A stretch of DNA of 64,000 nucleotides from Marthasterias glacialis. Taxonomy: Eukaryota > Echinodermata > Asteroidea > Forcipulatida > Asteriidae. Below, piece by piece: positions 36,740-49,676 of the stretch. The notes under the pieces were generated by a model. That model was not told the origin of the DNA, made no database searches, and was given only the letters and a program-made list of their open reading frames with translations. The translations under genes were made by a program, and so were the position numbers. Positions within the stretch are counted from its first letter, which is position 1; each line of letters begins with the position of its first letter. The DNA lies in the NCBI GenBank assembly GCA_911728455.2, contig OU452235.1, forward strand, positions 9,044,351-9,108,350. The letters run 5' to 3'.

Positions 36740-37060
36740 AAAAATGGTCCAACATTGTGCCCCTGTGGTTGTTAACTTTTACCCTGGAGCATTTTGTGTA
36801 CACTGGCTATCTAGGAGCAGATAGGACAAACACCGAGGGACTTCTAATTTCGCTTAGCTCAATCAGATATACAGCAGGACAAGTTCTTATCAGAAGGAAG
36901 AAGTCTCCCGCGGCAGTACCTGGTAGAATAGCCGGTGTCATAGGGTATTCTGTCTTCCGGGTAATGTGTCCACCATCCGGTACATTAAAGGCTGGAGGAG
37001 TTTATTCAAAAGAGGGCGCTATCAGAAGGAGTTAGTACACAATTCGCTTGTGCTCGGATA
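36740..37060 (+). other. Unrecognised 92-codon ORF, probably not a gene
   Basis: An open frame at 36757-37035 in locally GC-richer DNA (SSIRYTAGQVLIRRKKSPA). No domain or signal is seen, and the motif ATCAGAAGGA occurs twice. Could be an old repeat. Confidence 0.2.
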
Positions 37061-37119
37061 GAATCTCCTGCCACACCGGCCGCCGGGTTTTATTTATTAC
37101 TGTTTTATTTCAAAGTTGC

Positions 37120-37378
37120 GTGATTCTTGTGTGTCCGGAGCGGTTTCGAGCAGCGAACTCGAATTCAGATAGCTGAGTCATCAGAATGTGGACTCGAATC
37201 CTGGTGGTGGGCTCGAATCCTGGTCGTGACACTTGGTGTTCTTAGGTAATTGCGTCTCATTACCAGGAGTCATTGATTCCCTGGGAGGGTAGAGATTGCT
37301 GGTGTGAATAATTAGCAATGTGCGCCTACTGGCCGCCGGTGCTGCATACTTCAAAGGAGATGCCCATTGAATGTATGA
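37120..37378 (+). repeat. tRNA-derived SINE (ends GCCGGTGCTGCATACTTC)
   Basis: Head GGAGCGGTTTCGAGCAGCGAACTCGAATTC, a B box duplicated in tandem (GACTCGAATCCTGGT and GGCTCGAATCCTGGT), and a 3' part GCGCCTACTGGCCGCC shared with 54826-55215. Confidence 0.65.
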
Positions 37379-38580
37379 TGTGCCAGTATGAAAAAGTTTT
37401 CAATTATTTTACTGTCAAACCAAGTTGCTGAACATCATGTAAAATAAATTACAATTGTTGTCGTACAACAGTGAATGTTGTCATCCAATTTTATTGTCAC
37501 AAAGAAGTAGTTCAGTTTTATTAGCATAGCATAATCGAAAAATCAGATTCTGATTCGGATGTTTATTAATAAATAAATAAAGACATCCGATTTAGATCGA
37601 TCCTGAAGCAAGGGGTTGTGTCAATAATCCATCTTTATGGGTGGAAGGGGGGTGGTGGGAGGGCGTGGGGGAAGCAAATACAATATAATGGGGCTGTTGA
37701 TGTATCGGACCATTTATTTGCGCATTTTTGCATTCTCTTTGTTTAATTATTTATGTAATTAATTAATTATTTGTTGGTTTATTTATTTGGGGCCGTGGAG
37801 GTGGTGGTGGTGGTGGTGGTGGGGGGGGGGGGGGGGGGGGCAAAGGGGCTGAGGGTTCTCCTGGTTACATGCCATTGTTCGTTAGTATGAGGTTATTTCA
37901 CTGTAAGCCTGGCCCACCTCAAGCAAACTTGGCCCTACTACTATGAGAAGTGTAAAGACATGTATAAATTATGTTTCAATTTGAATTGCAGAACATTAAC
38001 TTGCAAACTGATTACCAACCGAAATGACCTCAAAGGGTCTCAACTGGTTATTATGGAATGAATACAATACCTTCACCTTGACATTGTTGTAATGTTTCTG
38101 TCTATGTGGCTAAAACAAGTTTTGGGGAAAATATACAATACTCAAACGTACAAATACTGGACAGAGCCCTGAACTAGTATTACAAATGTCTGCTTTTAAG
38201 AGACGACCTCACATTGACTCGGAAAACCTATACCGCAAACACACTTTGATTGCAAACGTCGGATTTTACCATCAAGTCGAATTCTTGATCAACCAAATTG
38301 AATGGCCCAAAACGACCATTTCAGTTTGAGTGGTCATAGTCCTATTTTGTGGAACGAGTGCTCAAGTAACGAAATTGAAAAATAAGTCTTTAACGATTGA
38401 ATACTGATATGGTCGGTCATTCATTGTCATATGGCATATAGTGGGCTGATATTGAAGTTTGCATGGAAAGTACGCATATTTAATATAAGCCACTAAACGA
38501 TCTTTAAACAGCCGTCGGTATTAAACAGGCAGAAGCACAGTAGGCAAAAAGCCCGTTGGCATTTGACGAGGCTAAACAAT

Positions 38581-39282
38581 CAGCTGATGGCAAAATACAT
38601 AGAGTGAGTACAAAAACAGTCCATTTTACTTTTAAGTGATAATTTAGTTAATCAGCCCCTTTATTTAAAGTAGTATGTTGTGGCATTAATTTAAATCACA
38701 TCTCTGTTTCATAACTTAACAGAATTCTACAAAAGAGAGTTTTTTCAGTCATGCACTACCGGCGTCGGACGACTATGTAACCACCCGCCTGTTATTTTGT
38801 TTCTAATTTAGGCCTCAATGACTGTATAAAAAAAAGGGTAAAGAACGTTGGAAAAAGGAGCATTTATACCTAGCCTTGCGAAATTTCAAATAGGCAAAGG
38901 AATCACACAGTTTTGGAAAGCAATTTCTTTGGATGATTTCAGCTTCAAATTTTTGAAATTTTTGTGTTGAAAAGTGTGTGATCGCGGTCGTCTGGCCTAA
39001 ACGTTCCGTCGTGCACTAGTACACATCATGCACTTATATACGTTACTTGTACAATTTTCAAGACTTGCTGGATCTGTCCTTACTGGCTTATTCAGCCACT
39101 CGGTGGTCTCTGGTACAAACTCTGGAATATTTTTTCACAGATTTCGAGCAAGAAAAGCCTCGATAGAATAAACTAGATGCATTAATCATCGTGTACCGTA
39201 CCGCACTTTCCTATGGAGGACGTCGTGTGTGTTTACATTTAATACAATAGGTCACGTGACGCAGGTCGCGCAATCGGTCTAT
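38581..39282. mobile_element. ATAGACCGATTGC TIR element, 5'-truncated copy
   Basis: Colinear with 61151-61950 from CAGCTGATGGCAAAATAC to the right terminus GCGCAATCGGTCTAT. Left TIR missing. Confidence 0.8.
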
Positions 39283-39655
39283 TGTTGGGTGCCTGTGACC
39301 AGTGTCTGCGTATTTTTATTTTGTACGTTTTTTTTACGGTTAGAGACCGCCTGAAACCAACACAAGTCTTATTTATCGGAAATGTAACAATTATTTTATA
39401 AATAAAAAGGGTAGTAGAATTTTCAACATTTGGCTCACGTACTACACAAAATGTTCACTGTCGTCGAAGTGTTCACTATCGTCAACTGTATCGATCCAGG
39501 AGTCGTTTTCAAGAAAATCAGAATTGAAAAAACCCTCTTACGGGTTACCCAAGATGTCATACACTGTCTTTAACCATTGTTCCAAAAAGATCCCTAAGGA
39601 ATCAGTAGAAGGATGAGAGACAGGCTTGTCGTCTTTAATGAATGATTCTTATAAG

Positions 39656-39970
39656 ATTAAGAAAGACGAGAAAAGGGTGGACGCATTCGAAATGTAGTGC
39701 TATCGGAGGCTGCTGAGGATATCGTGGAAAGACAAGAAAACAAACGAATGGGTTTTGCAAAAAATGTGTAAAGAGATGAAGTCAGAAAAAGGGAATTGCA
39801 ATGAGGAAGATGAGATTCTTTGGACATGTGGTTATAGAAGAGAGGGTTTGGAGAAGACGATAGTACAGGGAGGAATGGAGGGGAAGAGAAGCAGGGGCAG
39901 ACCAGCGATGAGATGGACAGATGACATAACGAGGTGGACCGGATCAGTAGAGACACCAGTTACCACCATG
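39656..39970 (+). pseudogene. Non-LTR retrotransposon RT 3'-end remnant
   Basis: One frame reads KKDEKRVDAFEM, stop, CYRRLLRISWKDKKTNEWVLQKM, then LEKTIVQGGMEGKRSRGRPAMRW. This is the characteristic C-terminal tail of endonuclease/reverse-transcriptase proteins of LINE elements, where the stop replaces an expected Trp. It is a dead fragment; the RT core is not in the window upstream. Downstream of about 39970 the similarity fades. Confidence 0.8.
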
Positions 39971-40199
39971 GCGAATAGCAGAAATGGTTCTTGGATGGCT
40001 CCAATGAAAGCCACAGCAGCACAATTCAGTGCCAACTGTTCAAGAAGAAGAATAAGATTAAGTTTGAGTATATCCGGCAGTTTATGCAGTGTTGGATGTG
40101 AAAGCTCGTGGTCCTTAAAATTACGGAAATCATAAGGAAATATGCAAGGTCGGTTGTAAACAAAATTACTGTTTTTTTTCTCCGGATGTGAAAAAAATT

Positions 40200-43100
40200 A
40201 GCCAAAGGGAAAACTGTCACTAGACGTATAATCCAATCAAAACAGGTATTATTACAACAGTCAAAACATTTAATACAGAAAACGTGCGGTCTTTAAGAAT
40301 AGAGCTTCAAGCATGATCAAACTTCTCCAGCACATAGAAGACATGTCAAGGTGATTGGAACATGTATCGGTTTTCCCAGCAAATTTCAGCCCAGCCCCCC
40401 CCCCAAAAAAAATAATATTATAAAAAAAATAAGGAATAATAAATCACCCTTACATCGGGTTATTACATTTCAATGGAAAAGAGAATGTTCCAATCAATAA
40501 ACATTTTTCTTTTTCATATTAATATCATTCTTTCCAGAAGCTGAACATTCATTTGTCAAACAAGATCATTCATACTTAAATGGTTGTTTCAGAAAGCCAA
40601 TCTCGTGGAAGGGCATTTCCAAGGTCGACAACACTGGCAAATATATTTCACACGTTTGCATTTTAATTCGTTTCTACAGTGAAGCCCATGCTCTTTTAGT
40701 GGGAATTGCCAATGAAAAGCAGACATTGTGACAGTTCATTTTATCTGTAAAAATGAACTCTTTGGCTGTTGGTTTGTACACCGCTCGTGTCCAGTAAATG
40801 TTTTAGCAATTATGTTTGTTGTTATAGATGACCCTTATGTTGGCATTCTTATTCTAACAATTTTACGTGGATTGAACATGAAAATGACGTGAAACAAAAT
40901 GCATTTTTTATTTGATAACGAGCCCTTAAATTAGTCGTTTTGTTTCCAGAATGAACACTGAACATAATGGTCAAATTTTATATAGCGCACCAGTTTACCC
41001 AAACATTGTTATTCTTATGGCGCATGAACAATGATATTACTCCGGTAACTGGGCCTTTTATTTCATACCATTTCAGCTTTCTGTAGGGTAAGTAGACGGC
41101 CCTGTCAAGTATAAGTAACGCATCAACCTAGATCATTAACAAGAACTATCTCTTCCCTCACATGTACACCCATTTACTCTACTCTACTGTATAGTGCGAA
41201 GAGAAGCACATTCTACTTAGTAGTTTCCCTTGCTGGATGAAGTGTTATATGAACGTGGATTTGGACCCACACTACTGCCACCAAGCCTTGATGCCCGTGC
41301 ACAAACCAATTGGCCATGACACGCCAAATTAGCAATAAAACAAACTAAAAGAAGGAACAATTGCACAACAATAATTGTAAGCTCACTAAAACGAGCATAG
41401 TCATATTAAGGTTCCATATTCAAAACTAAACTTACTGATTGCCACAAACAAAATAGAATATGAAGGTAAAACCCCCCCAACCGAAACAGGAACCTCGGTG
41501 GCCTTGGAATCCCCTGGGGATGTGTATCAAATTGATTCTAAAATGTGTTTGTTTGGGAAAAGTGTTTTCTTAATAGGAAACCAGGCTGTACAAGCTTGAC
41601 AAACGCAACCTTTGAACCGTATAAATCGATGTCACTTTGTGAGAAAAAACACCTGGAGAGTTAGTTTATTACCCGTGTCTGGGGAAGAAAATTCCTGGCC
41701 AAATTTCAACAATTCCTTTGTAAACAGCCGGTTGACCTATTAGTTTGATGTGAACATGAAGCAATAAATAACAACTCACAATTTTATTTGAAGGGTGAGG
41801 CCATGCCAATGTGAAGTCCTAGGCAAGTACAACTATGGCAGGGAGCGAACGGAGTTATGTCGGGTATGTTTTGTAACCCTTTTCTTTCGTCATAATTGCA
41901 ACTTTTTACTAATTACTAAATACTGCAGCTATCTTTGACTCGGAGCAGACCTTCTCTTGTAGTCATGATGCACCACGGTAGTTGCAGCACTAGCTTAAAT
42001 ATCGCTTGTGAATTCTGACAGTTTGTTTGTAAGTCGCAACTGTCTGAAACGGAAATTATCCCTGTGGAAACATTAATCAACAAGAATGTTTCATAGCTGA
42101 AGTGGTCCTCTTTTTACTGTCATTGCCCGGTGTCAGAATGTGTCACTTTGGTCTGGAGCACCATGCAATAGGGATTCCGGGTTGTACGTACAGCGTTTTT
42201 GCTCGCTGCATGCAGTTTCCCATGAAATAAGCAATGTTGAATTTAGGATTTCGAATGCTTTTTTTTCAACGACTTCTATTTCAGACGGACATGTTTCTAT
42301 GGATGAATTGTACTTGTATAAACCTTACTAATAAATTATACCCCTGACCTTGATGACAAATTCTATACTTTGTCTTTATCAGCACGTATATATCAGTATG
42401 AATTAGATATACATGAAGTCAATTTTGCTTTTCACAACTAAGCTGAGATTCCTGTTTCAGGCAAATAAGACTTGGTGTACAAAGGAAACTGAGCTGATAT
42501 ACTTAACAAATGAATAGTTCTAACGTGTACTAGTACAGGAACAGTTTCAGGCAAAGTGACAGGCAATTTATTTTCTGAGTACCCGAGCTCTATGACGTTG
42601 GATATTATTTGATATTTATTATTTTCTCTTACTCAGGAATATGATTTCTTTTGTAAAAGTAGGCCTTACAGCATATAAATTATGCCGAAACGCTAAGCTG
42701 GCCTTAACGGCTGCCGTAGCAACGAGGTCAACACTTTGTAGAGTATAGTACCGGTAATGAAACCAAGTGTCCTCCACGAAGTAATCCTCAAAATCGACAA
42801 TTGATGTCAATTTTACTGGCTGATTGTATGGCATTATATAGAACACGTAGCCTGGCAATCTGCTAATTTCACTGACTTCCCTTAATTTATCATTGGTTTG
42901 ACCACATCGTTCTCACTGGAAGCAGCTCGAGATGTTTCTTATCAATTCAGTTCACAGTTCAATTCCATTTCACATGTTGTTTCCACTTTACGCACATGTC
43001 GTTATTGTCATCAGGAAATGTTAAAGGAGGCAAAATCCAAAAAGCGGGCTTGTCGCGGATATGCCATGAACCCCCCCCCGAAAAAAAACAATAGAGCAGT

Positions 43101-43970
43101 AAAACAATAAAAAAGAAGCATACAACAATTGTTATGACACATAGAAAAAAAAAGAAAAAAGAAATAACTATTTGGAAAGAAAAGAAAGAAGAAAAACAAA
43201 ATGAAACCGTGATATTTTTGGGAAAACACAATTGAACGAAAGAGGGGCATGTTAAGGGCACGTGTTGGAACTAAAAGACTAGTTTTATTATAGAAAGCAA
43301 ACCCCCCAAGTTTATTTTTAAACAAAGTATCATAAGGGAGTTACAAAGTGGGAGATTCCAGATGACTGGGCCAGAATAAGTTATACTTGTAACTCATGAA
43401 AAGAGTGAAAACCATTCTTTTTGTCCGCCATACCACTCTTGCAAAGACCCATGTAGCGGACAACTCTTTTTATGGTGAAAGACAGGTATTTTTAAAAAAC
43501 TTGAATCATAGTGACGTTCGCTTCAATTTTACTCAAAAAGGTTGATGTACAATGAGTATCACTCGCAATAAAGTCAAACTGACAGCACTCGGGCGAGAGA
43601 GTGACATTTTTACTCTCTTACATTTATAGAGTAGTGATTGACAGAAGGAGTTAAGCTGCAGATTAAAGTTGTAAATTGTGGCTGTGAATAGATCTGTTAA
43701 AGTTGTTGCTGAGTAGTGGGAAAAGGTTATAAAGATATTTAAACACAATTGTGTTAAAAAAAAAGTGAGATTGTGTTAGATAAATAAAGGCTCAGTGTGT
43801 TAAATGCTCTCTGAAAGAAGTGTTAGAGATACGTACAATTTTCTTTTAATAATAATAATCAAGGGGGTCAATCGCTACCGAAAAGTTGTGAGGGGGGGGG
43901 GGACACGAACAGCGACGTAGCGAAGGCACTTTCTTTCGGGGTGTGGAAGCCTAAATTTGCCGACTGACAT
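40200..43970. other. Gene-poor stretch
   Basis: Only short frames, a C-run (about 40386), a purine-rich tract (43140-43200) and a fragment of the GAGTCAGGAG repeat (42230-42340). Confidence 0.5.
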
Positions 43971-43979
43971 CAAATGAAA

Positions 43980-44420
43980 GTAAAAGCACAATGACATGTG
44001 GGGGGTGGGGGGGGGGGGGGTCAGGGCATAGCCCCCGAGCGCTCATGAGGTTTTTTCAGTGATTCTAAGGTTTAAAATGGCCCTCAGATACCTAGCATTA
44101 GACGACTCATATTCGAAATGTAAGCTTTGAAAACTGTCATTTTTTTTGCGATTCCCCTGTTGGAGTGAATAGACATAATTTCTTGTGGGGGTCCAGGGGG
44201 CGAAGTCCCCGGACGCTCTACGGTTTTAAATGTTTTCAGGGCTAAGGAGGACCGTCAAGTTGCCGAAAATAGATGTTTAATTTTGAAATTCAAACTTTGA
44301 ATACTTTGGACTCGGGACAAATCCCCTATTTTTGGAGTTTATATGGGCAACACTTCTTATGGGGGCCCGGACGCTCTACGGCTTTTAGTGTTTTCAGAGC
44401 GTAGATTTCTGCACATTGCC
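43980..44420. repeat. Degenerate tandem repeat, about 180-bp period
   Basis: Three diverged units, each with a G-rich start, GGACGCTCTACGG (or CGAGCGCTCATGAGG), TTTTCAG, GCCGAAAAT/GCCGAGAAT and an AAnTTTGAA segment. Non-coding as far as seen. Confidence 0.6.
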
Positions 44421-45024
44421 GAGAATATTAAATTTGGTAATTCAGAGTTTGACTTCTCACACTACAAGGATTAAACTAAAATTTTCAGTCGGCAAATCTC
44501 TAGGCATGCCGACTGGATTTGTGTTCAGCCCAAGCCCTTACTCGGGTAAGTTTGGTGCTCAATTTGCCGACTGTGGCTTTAAATTCCGACTTAGGAAAAA
44601 TATTGGGGGTGTCACCCCCCCCCCGATCGTATGCCGCTGGGGACGAAAAACATTACGAGAATCAAAAAATCCTACCTGAAAGTTTTCGCTCCCTGCAGTT
44701 CGTGCTCGTATGCCATACAGACGGAAAATGCATAACGGGCGCTTTCATGTCTGGAACGAAACTTGCCAATTGTCTGCATTAATTAGGACCATAAACAAGC
44801 TTTGCCGAAAATAGGCCCAAATAAATAGCATTCCGTGGTGGTCCATCTTTGTATGCGCCGCCGACAGGGCAATGTTTAATAAACACAAAATCATTTCACT
44901 CATTACCATTCGAACGTTATCAGTTCTTTGAAGAAAAATGTATGAACAACCCGAAACCGCTCACGTTTACTTTCCCCAAAATGCTGTATATTGTTGCTTT
45001 TTATTTAGCATATATCCATGTGTT

Positions 45025-45025
<1 letters not shown>

Positions 45026-45059
<34 letters not shown>

Positions 45060-45071
45060 TTATTATCATCG

Positions 45072-45126
<55 letters not shown>

Positions 45127-45172
45127 TATTATTATTATTATTATTATTTTTTTTTGGGGGGGGGGATCAAAA
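45026..45172. repeat. Compound microsatellite (TTTA)n (TCA)n (TTA)n T/G
   Basis: Eight or so TTTA units, about 20 TCA units, about eight TTA units, then T and G homopolymers. A (TG)n tract follows at 45531-45557. Confidence 0.92.
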
Positions 45173-45644
45173 AGTGTATGTGTGTGAGTATGGGTAGGCA
45201 CACACACCGGTATGGGGACATTTATACAATGGAACAAAGGTCCCCACAACGTTTTTCTTTGTCAAACTCTGTCCCCACAGAGGGATTCTTTAGAAAAGGG
45301 AATAATAGAACAACAATAGGGAGTCCCCACAACTCGGTGTTAAAAAGACTGTGTGTGCAGGCATTCAAACCGAGGACTTTAACAAAAGGGATTCGGGTGT
45401 TCCGACTAAGCGAGGACTTCCTTGCTTGGTTTTCGTGCACAAAACCAATTGGGACGTCGCTAAAAAAAAACTAAGTCCAAACAACGGGAGAACAAAGAGA
45501 CGTCCTAGGTTTACACCGTACACAAACATGTGTATGTGTGTGTGTGTGTGTGTGTGAGGGGGGGGGGGCATTTGATATGCTATTCCCCCACTCTAAAAAG
45601 TGGGGACGGGGGGACATGTCCCCCACCAATCGACGCCCTTGATG

Positions 45645-46022
45645 ATAATAATACGCAGTTCTTATGTAGTGCTTTATCACACCCTATGGGTGTCTCAAAG
45701 CGCTCAGTATTTTTTCCTGCAAGGTATGATGAGTATCAGACCTATTCCTTTACATAGCACCATGTAATGGTTTACAAGGTGCTGTGGCGCAATCTGCGGC
45801 CGATCAAACCGGGAACACCGTGGGGCGAACCCCTTCTCTTTGCGATAAGTGCACTGGGTTCTTTTACGTGCATTACACAACACACAGGACCTACAACAGC
45901 TTTACGTCCCATCTGAAGGACGCAGCTATAATGGTTAAGTGTCTTGCTTAAGGACACAGGTGTCGAGACCGGGACTCGAACCCACACTCTGCTGATCAGA
46001 AACAATAGAGCTTGAGTCCGGT
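45645..46022 (-). repeat. Near full-length tRNA-derived SINE
   Basis: On the minus strand: CACCGGACTCAAGCTC, B box GTGGGTTCGAGTCCCGG, GTGTCCTTAAGCAAGACAC, then GATGGGACG and a 3' body ending in a (TTA)n-like tail at the 45645 side. Same family as 21468-21845. Confidence 0.75.
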
Positions 46023-46444
46023 GTTGAAGAATAATAGACTCAAGAGTGGCATTGTTCGTTAGCCAATTCGAGATATTTCATACACATTACGATGGTTCGG
46101 TTCTGATGGTAAATCTGTTTTTATTCGACACCCCAAAACCAAATGGAAAATACATTCCTGTAATGTTTTATGAGGGCTAATGGAATAACAACAAAATATA
46201 AATGTCGTCGGCAAATACAGTAAATGACAACAGAGTGGAGGAGAAAGGTGGAAGGAAAGATCCCCGAGGGACCCCAAAATCAAATCCGTTGAAAATGGAG
46301 TTGCAGCATCCAATTTTCGTATATTGCTTTGGTGTCAAAGGCGTTAATGATTGTTGGATAAAATTGAAGTCATTGCAACACTCTTGGAAATTGTACATCA
46401 ATGAAGGCCATTTCAGTGGAGTGGATACTTCTAAAACCATAGGC

Positions 46445-46558
46445 CAGCGGCTTTACAGTCGGTGGGTGGGTGGGGGGGGGGGGGGGTGGGGGCAGAAGCC
46501 ATGCTTTTTAAATGAATTACATGTGGGGTGGGGGGGGGGGGGGGTGGCTACGCCGCTG
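46445..46558. mobile_element. hAT-like MITE, second copy
   Basis: CAGCGGCTTTACAG / GTGGCTACGCCGCTG, flanked by CCATAGGC and TCATAGGT (6 of 8 match). G-runs and AAATGAATTACATG inside as in the 35-kb copy. Confidence 0.7.
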
Positions 46559-46569
46559 TCATAGGTTAC

Positions 46570-48160
46570 TGATTGTTGGATAAAATGTTGAAGGTTCAGT
46601 TCTTGTATAGACTAGCATTTCTAGACCCATATCTACCCAGATCACAATGGTCGCCACTCATGCATATTAGAGTCGCTCTTGATATTAAGTACATGTATAG
46701 AGAAATATCGAATGTGCGCCACAAAGTGAGGCTATAAACATGATGAAGGATTTGAGAACTTCTGGACTTGCGTCATCGTATCCTGGACGTTTACCTCACT
46801 TAGAAGAATTCACATTGTCAATTAATTCCTTTTGTTGAGAATGATTTATGCCGCACGAGGGCGCGCTATTATGAATTAATACGAGCGTACATCAACCGTA
46901 ATCCATTATCGATCACTGACGTCTTTGGCCAAGACTACAGTAGTGAGGTAAACGATTTAAAACTTTTATTTGAGTGAAACTTTTACTTGAGGCTGAAGGG
47001 TTGCTGGAATTTGTTTTATACACTCATACGATGTTTATAGTGAATGGATATGATAAACCATGCTTTGCTTTCTAAATTGGGAGTTGCTTATCATGAATTT
47101 TCAAATATTTTGAGTGAAAACACAGTGGAAAGCTTGGGATATTAGAATATTACTATTGTAAAGATCGTTCTAACTCAGTTCATTTACTGAGAAAGACGCA
47201 GTTTACCCAGCAGTTGATTTCCCTTGACTGATCAACGCTGATTGTTGTGTATGCCAGTAAGGTTGGACATTAATTTGGAATATCATCGGGCAAACTAAAA
47301 AAACAAAAAGTAAATAAAAATGATGAGTAAACAGAATCCCAGTAGGCGTATCACAATCAGTATTATTTGAAATTATATTGCAACTGAGAGCTCAGTTCAA
47401 AAGTATGTGCCTCGCTCACTATGTGATGGACGAACTTTTTGATACACAAATCAATTAAGTTTAAAAAAAGACTGATTACCCAAGTTAGTGTTGGTCAATG
47501 ACGACCCGATACTCGTTCATTATTTTCTACAGACAGTGTCGAAATACGTGTGTACAATTTGAAACATACAAATAGATTGCGATGATTGTATCGCCCTTCA
47601 TCGTTTTGATCGTAAATGCACGTAGCATGCAACAAACAATTGGCCTGCTAATGACCAATTCAGTAGGAAAAGACATTATAAAAAGAAAGCGATGGGCTTT
47701 GTCTCGAAGTGTGATGCATTGCACACACTACAATTCTTGTCCTTTTTAATAAACTTAAATGTGATGTAAAAGTGCAGTTGTATAAATGCATTTGAATTGT
47801 ACAAGAATCAGGGCAGATTAAAGAGTTGCATGCGACGTGGCTTTATTATTTTCCCAGGCAGTGCAGATATGTAAATGCATTCGAAAGGCCCTTATTTTTG
47901 ACTGCAAGGGGGTCCCTTGGGGGTAGATTCGGGGGGGGGGGGTGTACAAACCATAACAATAGTGTGGTAAACCAGATGCAATTAGACTTCTAATGAAGCA
48001 GTTAATATACAACTTTTGAGTTTCTTTTTTATTGACAGTTTTACGTTGTAATCAGTGTAAGATAATATGCTAGGAAAATTTGTATTTTTAATGTTTTGAA
48101 ATATTTTTGTACTTTCAAAAAAGAAATTGATATTGCGCCCTCGCTGTCAAAAATAGGCCT
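46570..48160. other. No gene seen
   Basis: AT-rich with a G-run near 47930; no recognised repeat. Confidence 0.5.
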
Positions 48161-48285
48161 ATAGACCGATTGCGCAACAATGTTGACATGTGGTCACGTG
48201 ACCCCCTACTGGGTATAACGCCGTAGAGCTGATGGCAAAATACGTGTAAAGAGATATGCCGTTACTTTTGTTAAAGGGGTGGGGA
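48161..48285. mobile_element. ATAGACCGATTGC TIR element, left-end fragment
   Basis: ATAGACCGATTGCGCAACAATG, GGTCACGTGACCCCCTACTGG and AGCTGATGGCAAAATACGTG match the left end of the 61-kb copy, then similarity stops. Confidence 0.75.
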
Positions 48286-49247
48286 TAACACTGCCCCAAT
48301 AGCATACTTTTGCTTGTAACTTTTTAATGCTTAGTCAGATCACTGCAAAATGTTCTTACTTTTTCAAAACTATATCTCGTGTCATGTTTGCAAAAACAAA
48401 ATTGATACCGGGGTCATTTGTTGCCATGGCATGGCAATCGTTTGACCTTGGGTCAAACGATTTTAATGGTTTTTGGTGATTTTTTAATAAGTTTTGTATC
48501 AAATGTTCCACTTGTTTTTCATTTTTTTGCCAAAAAAAAGATAGTGATGAGTCACGTGATAGTGTGAAATGCCTTTGGGCGTTCAAAATGGCCGCCATAT
48601 TTTGCGGCCGTCTTTGATGTTTTTTTTCAGCCTGTATTTAGGGGGTAAAATTATGTCAAGTTTTATAACAACAGAATATTTTCAACTTGCCAATTTCTTA
48701 CTTATCATCAGACCAAAAAATCATTATCAGTTGCTCCGTAAGTCCTGGGCGGCTGCCATATAGATCTTTAAGTGAAAAGAGACGTAAAAACCTTTTTTGG
48801 CAAATATTGGATAAATTAATTAATGGATTATAAATAGGTTGAAATTGTATTTAACATGTTAAAATCAACCAATTTGCCAAGTTTTACAGAAATTATGGGG
48901 AAAACATGATTTTTGACAACACTCCAAGCGCCCTCTATTGACGATTGTTTGAAATGTTCTGACGTCATCATGTACAACTTGGTGAAACAAACTTTTGTGG
49001 CAAGTTTTATGAAAATCCGTCAAACACTGGAGGGGGCACAAAAATATGACACAATGGCCCCAAGAAGGCTTCAAGGAGTCTCTTGATCTTCCGTGGTAAT
49101 TTAACCCTATGAATTTTATTTAAAGAGAGAGAGAGAGGGTAGTTTGGGGGGGGGGGGGAGCAACATTAAAGAGAAAAACATATAGAGTTGAAAATCCTTC
49201 CGCTCATAAGATAAAGAAAGGCTGAAAATGCACTACAGGGCATCGAC

Positions 49248-49676
49248 ACCTAACGGGATACGTTGCCTTCGGATTTGTCGCTTTTGGGCTAACAAAAAGC
49301 GTTTGTTATGAATTGAGTTTGGTTGGAACATAGAGAAAGGGTTGGAAAGATATTTTAAAAGTAGAATATATTGAATTATATAATTATCCCTTGAAATTGT
49401 GTGGTTTTTGTATAATTTTGTGACGGAACACGGTCCCTCATTTTGTAGAACCACAAATTTGACTCCACAAAATGGCGAACGGTATGTTTCTATGTAGAGT
49501 GTGGTTCCGCTGGTTGTATTTCCGAGAAGCAATCAAGCAAATTTATGTTGTTCGAATCACTGGTTATTAATAACAACCCACTGTATGTGTTTTATTGTAT
49601 TAACAACTCTTGAAGATAAGGAGCAATTCCAAACAGCAAAATTTAAAGAGATTGGAAGGCAATGTATCCCTTTAAA
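49248..49676. mobile_element. Dispersed repeat, copy 3, most complete
   Basis: TIR ACGGGATACGTTGCCTTC / GAAGGCAATGTATCCCTTT; interior colinear with copies 1 and 2. The GACA-GTTGCC-TTGGATC-type end resembles MITEs I have seen in many marine invertebrates. About 430 bp, non-coding. Confidence 0.75.

Noticed and set aside
39755..40135. 126-codon ORF as a host gene
   Set aside because: It is the continuation of a LINE RT tail interrupted by a stop at 39695-39697.
44849..45474. 112- and 178-codon frames
   Set aside because: They run through a compound microsatellite (poly-Ile, poly-His) and have no domain.
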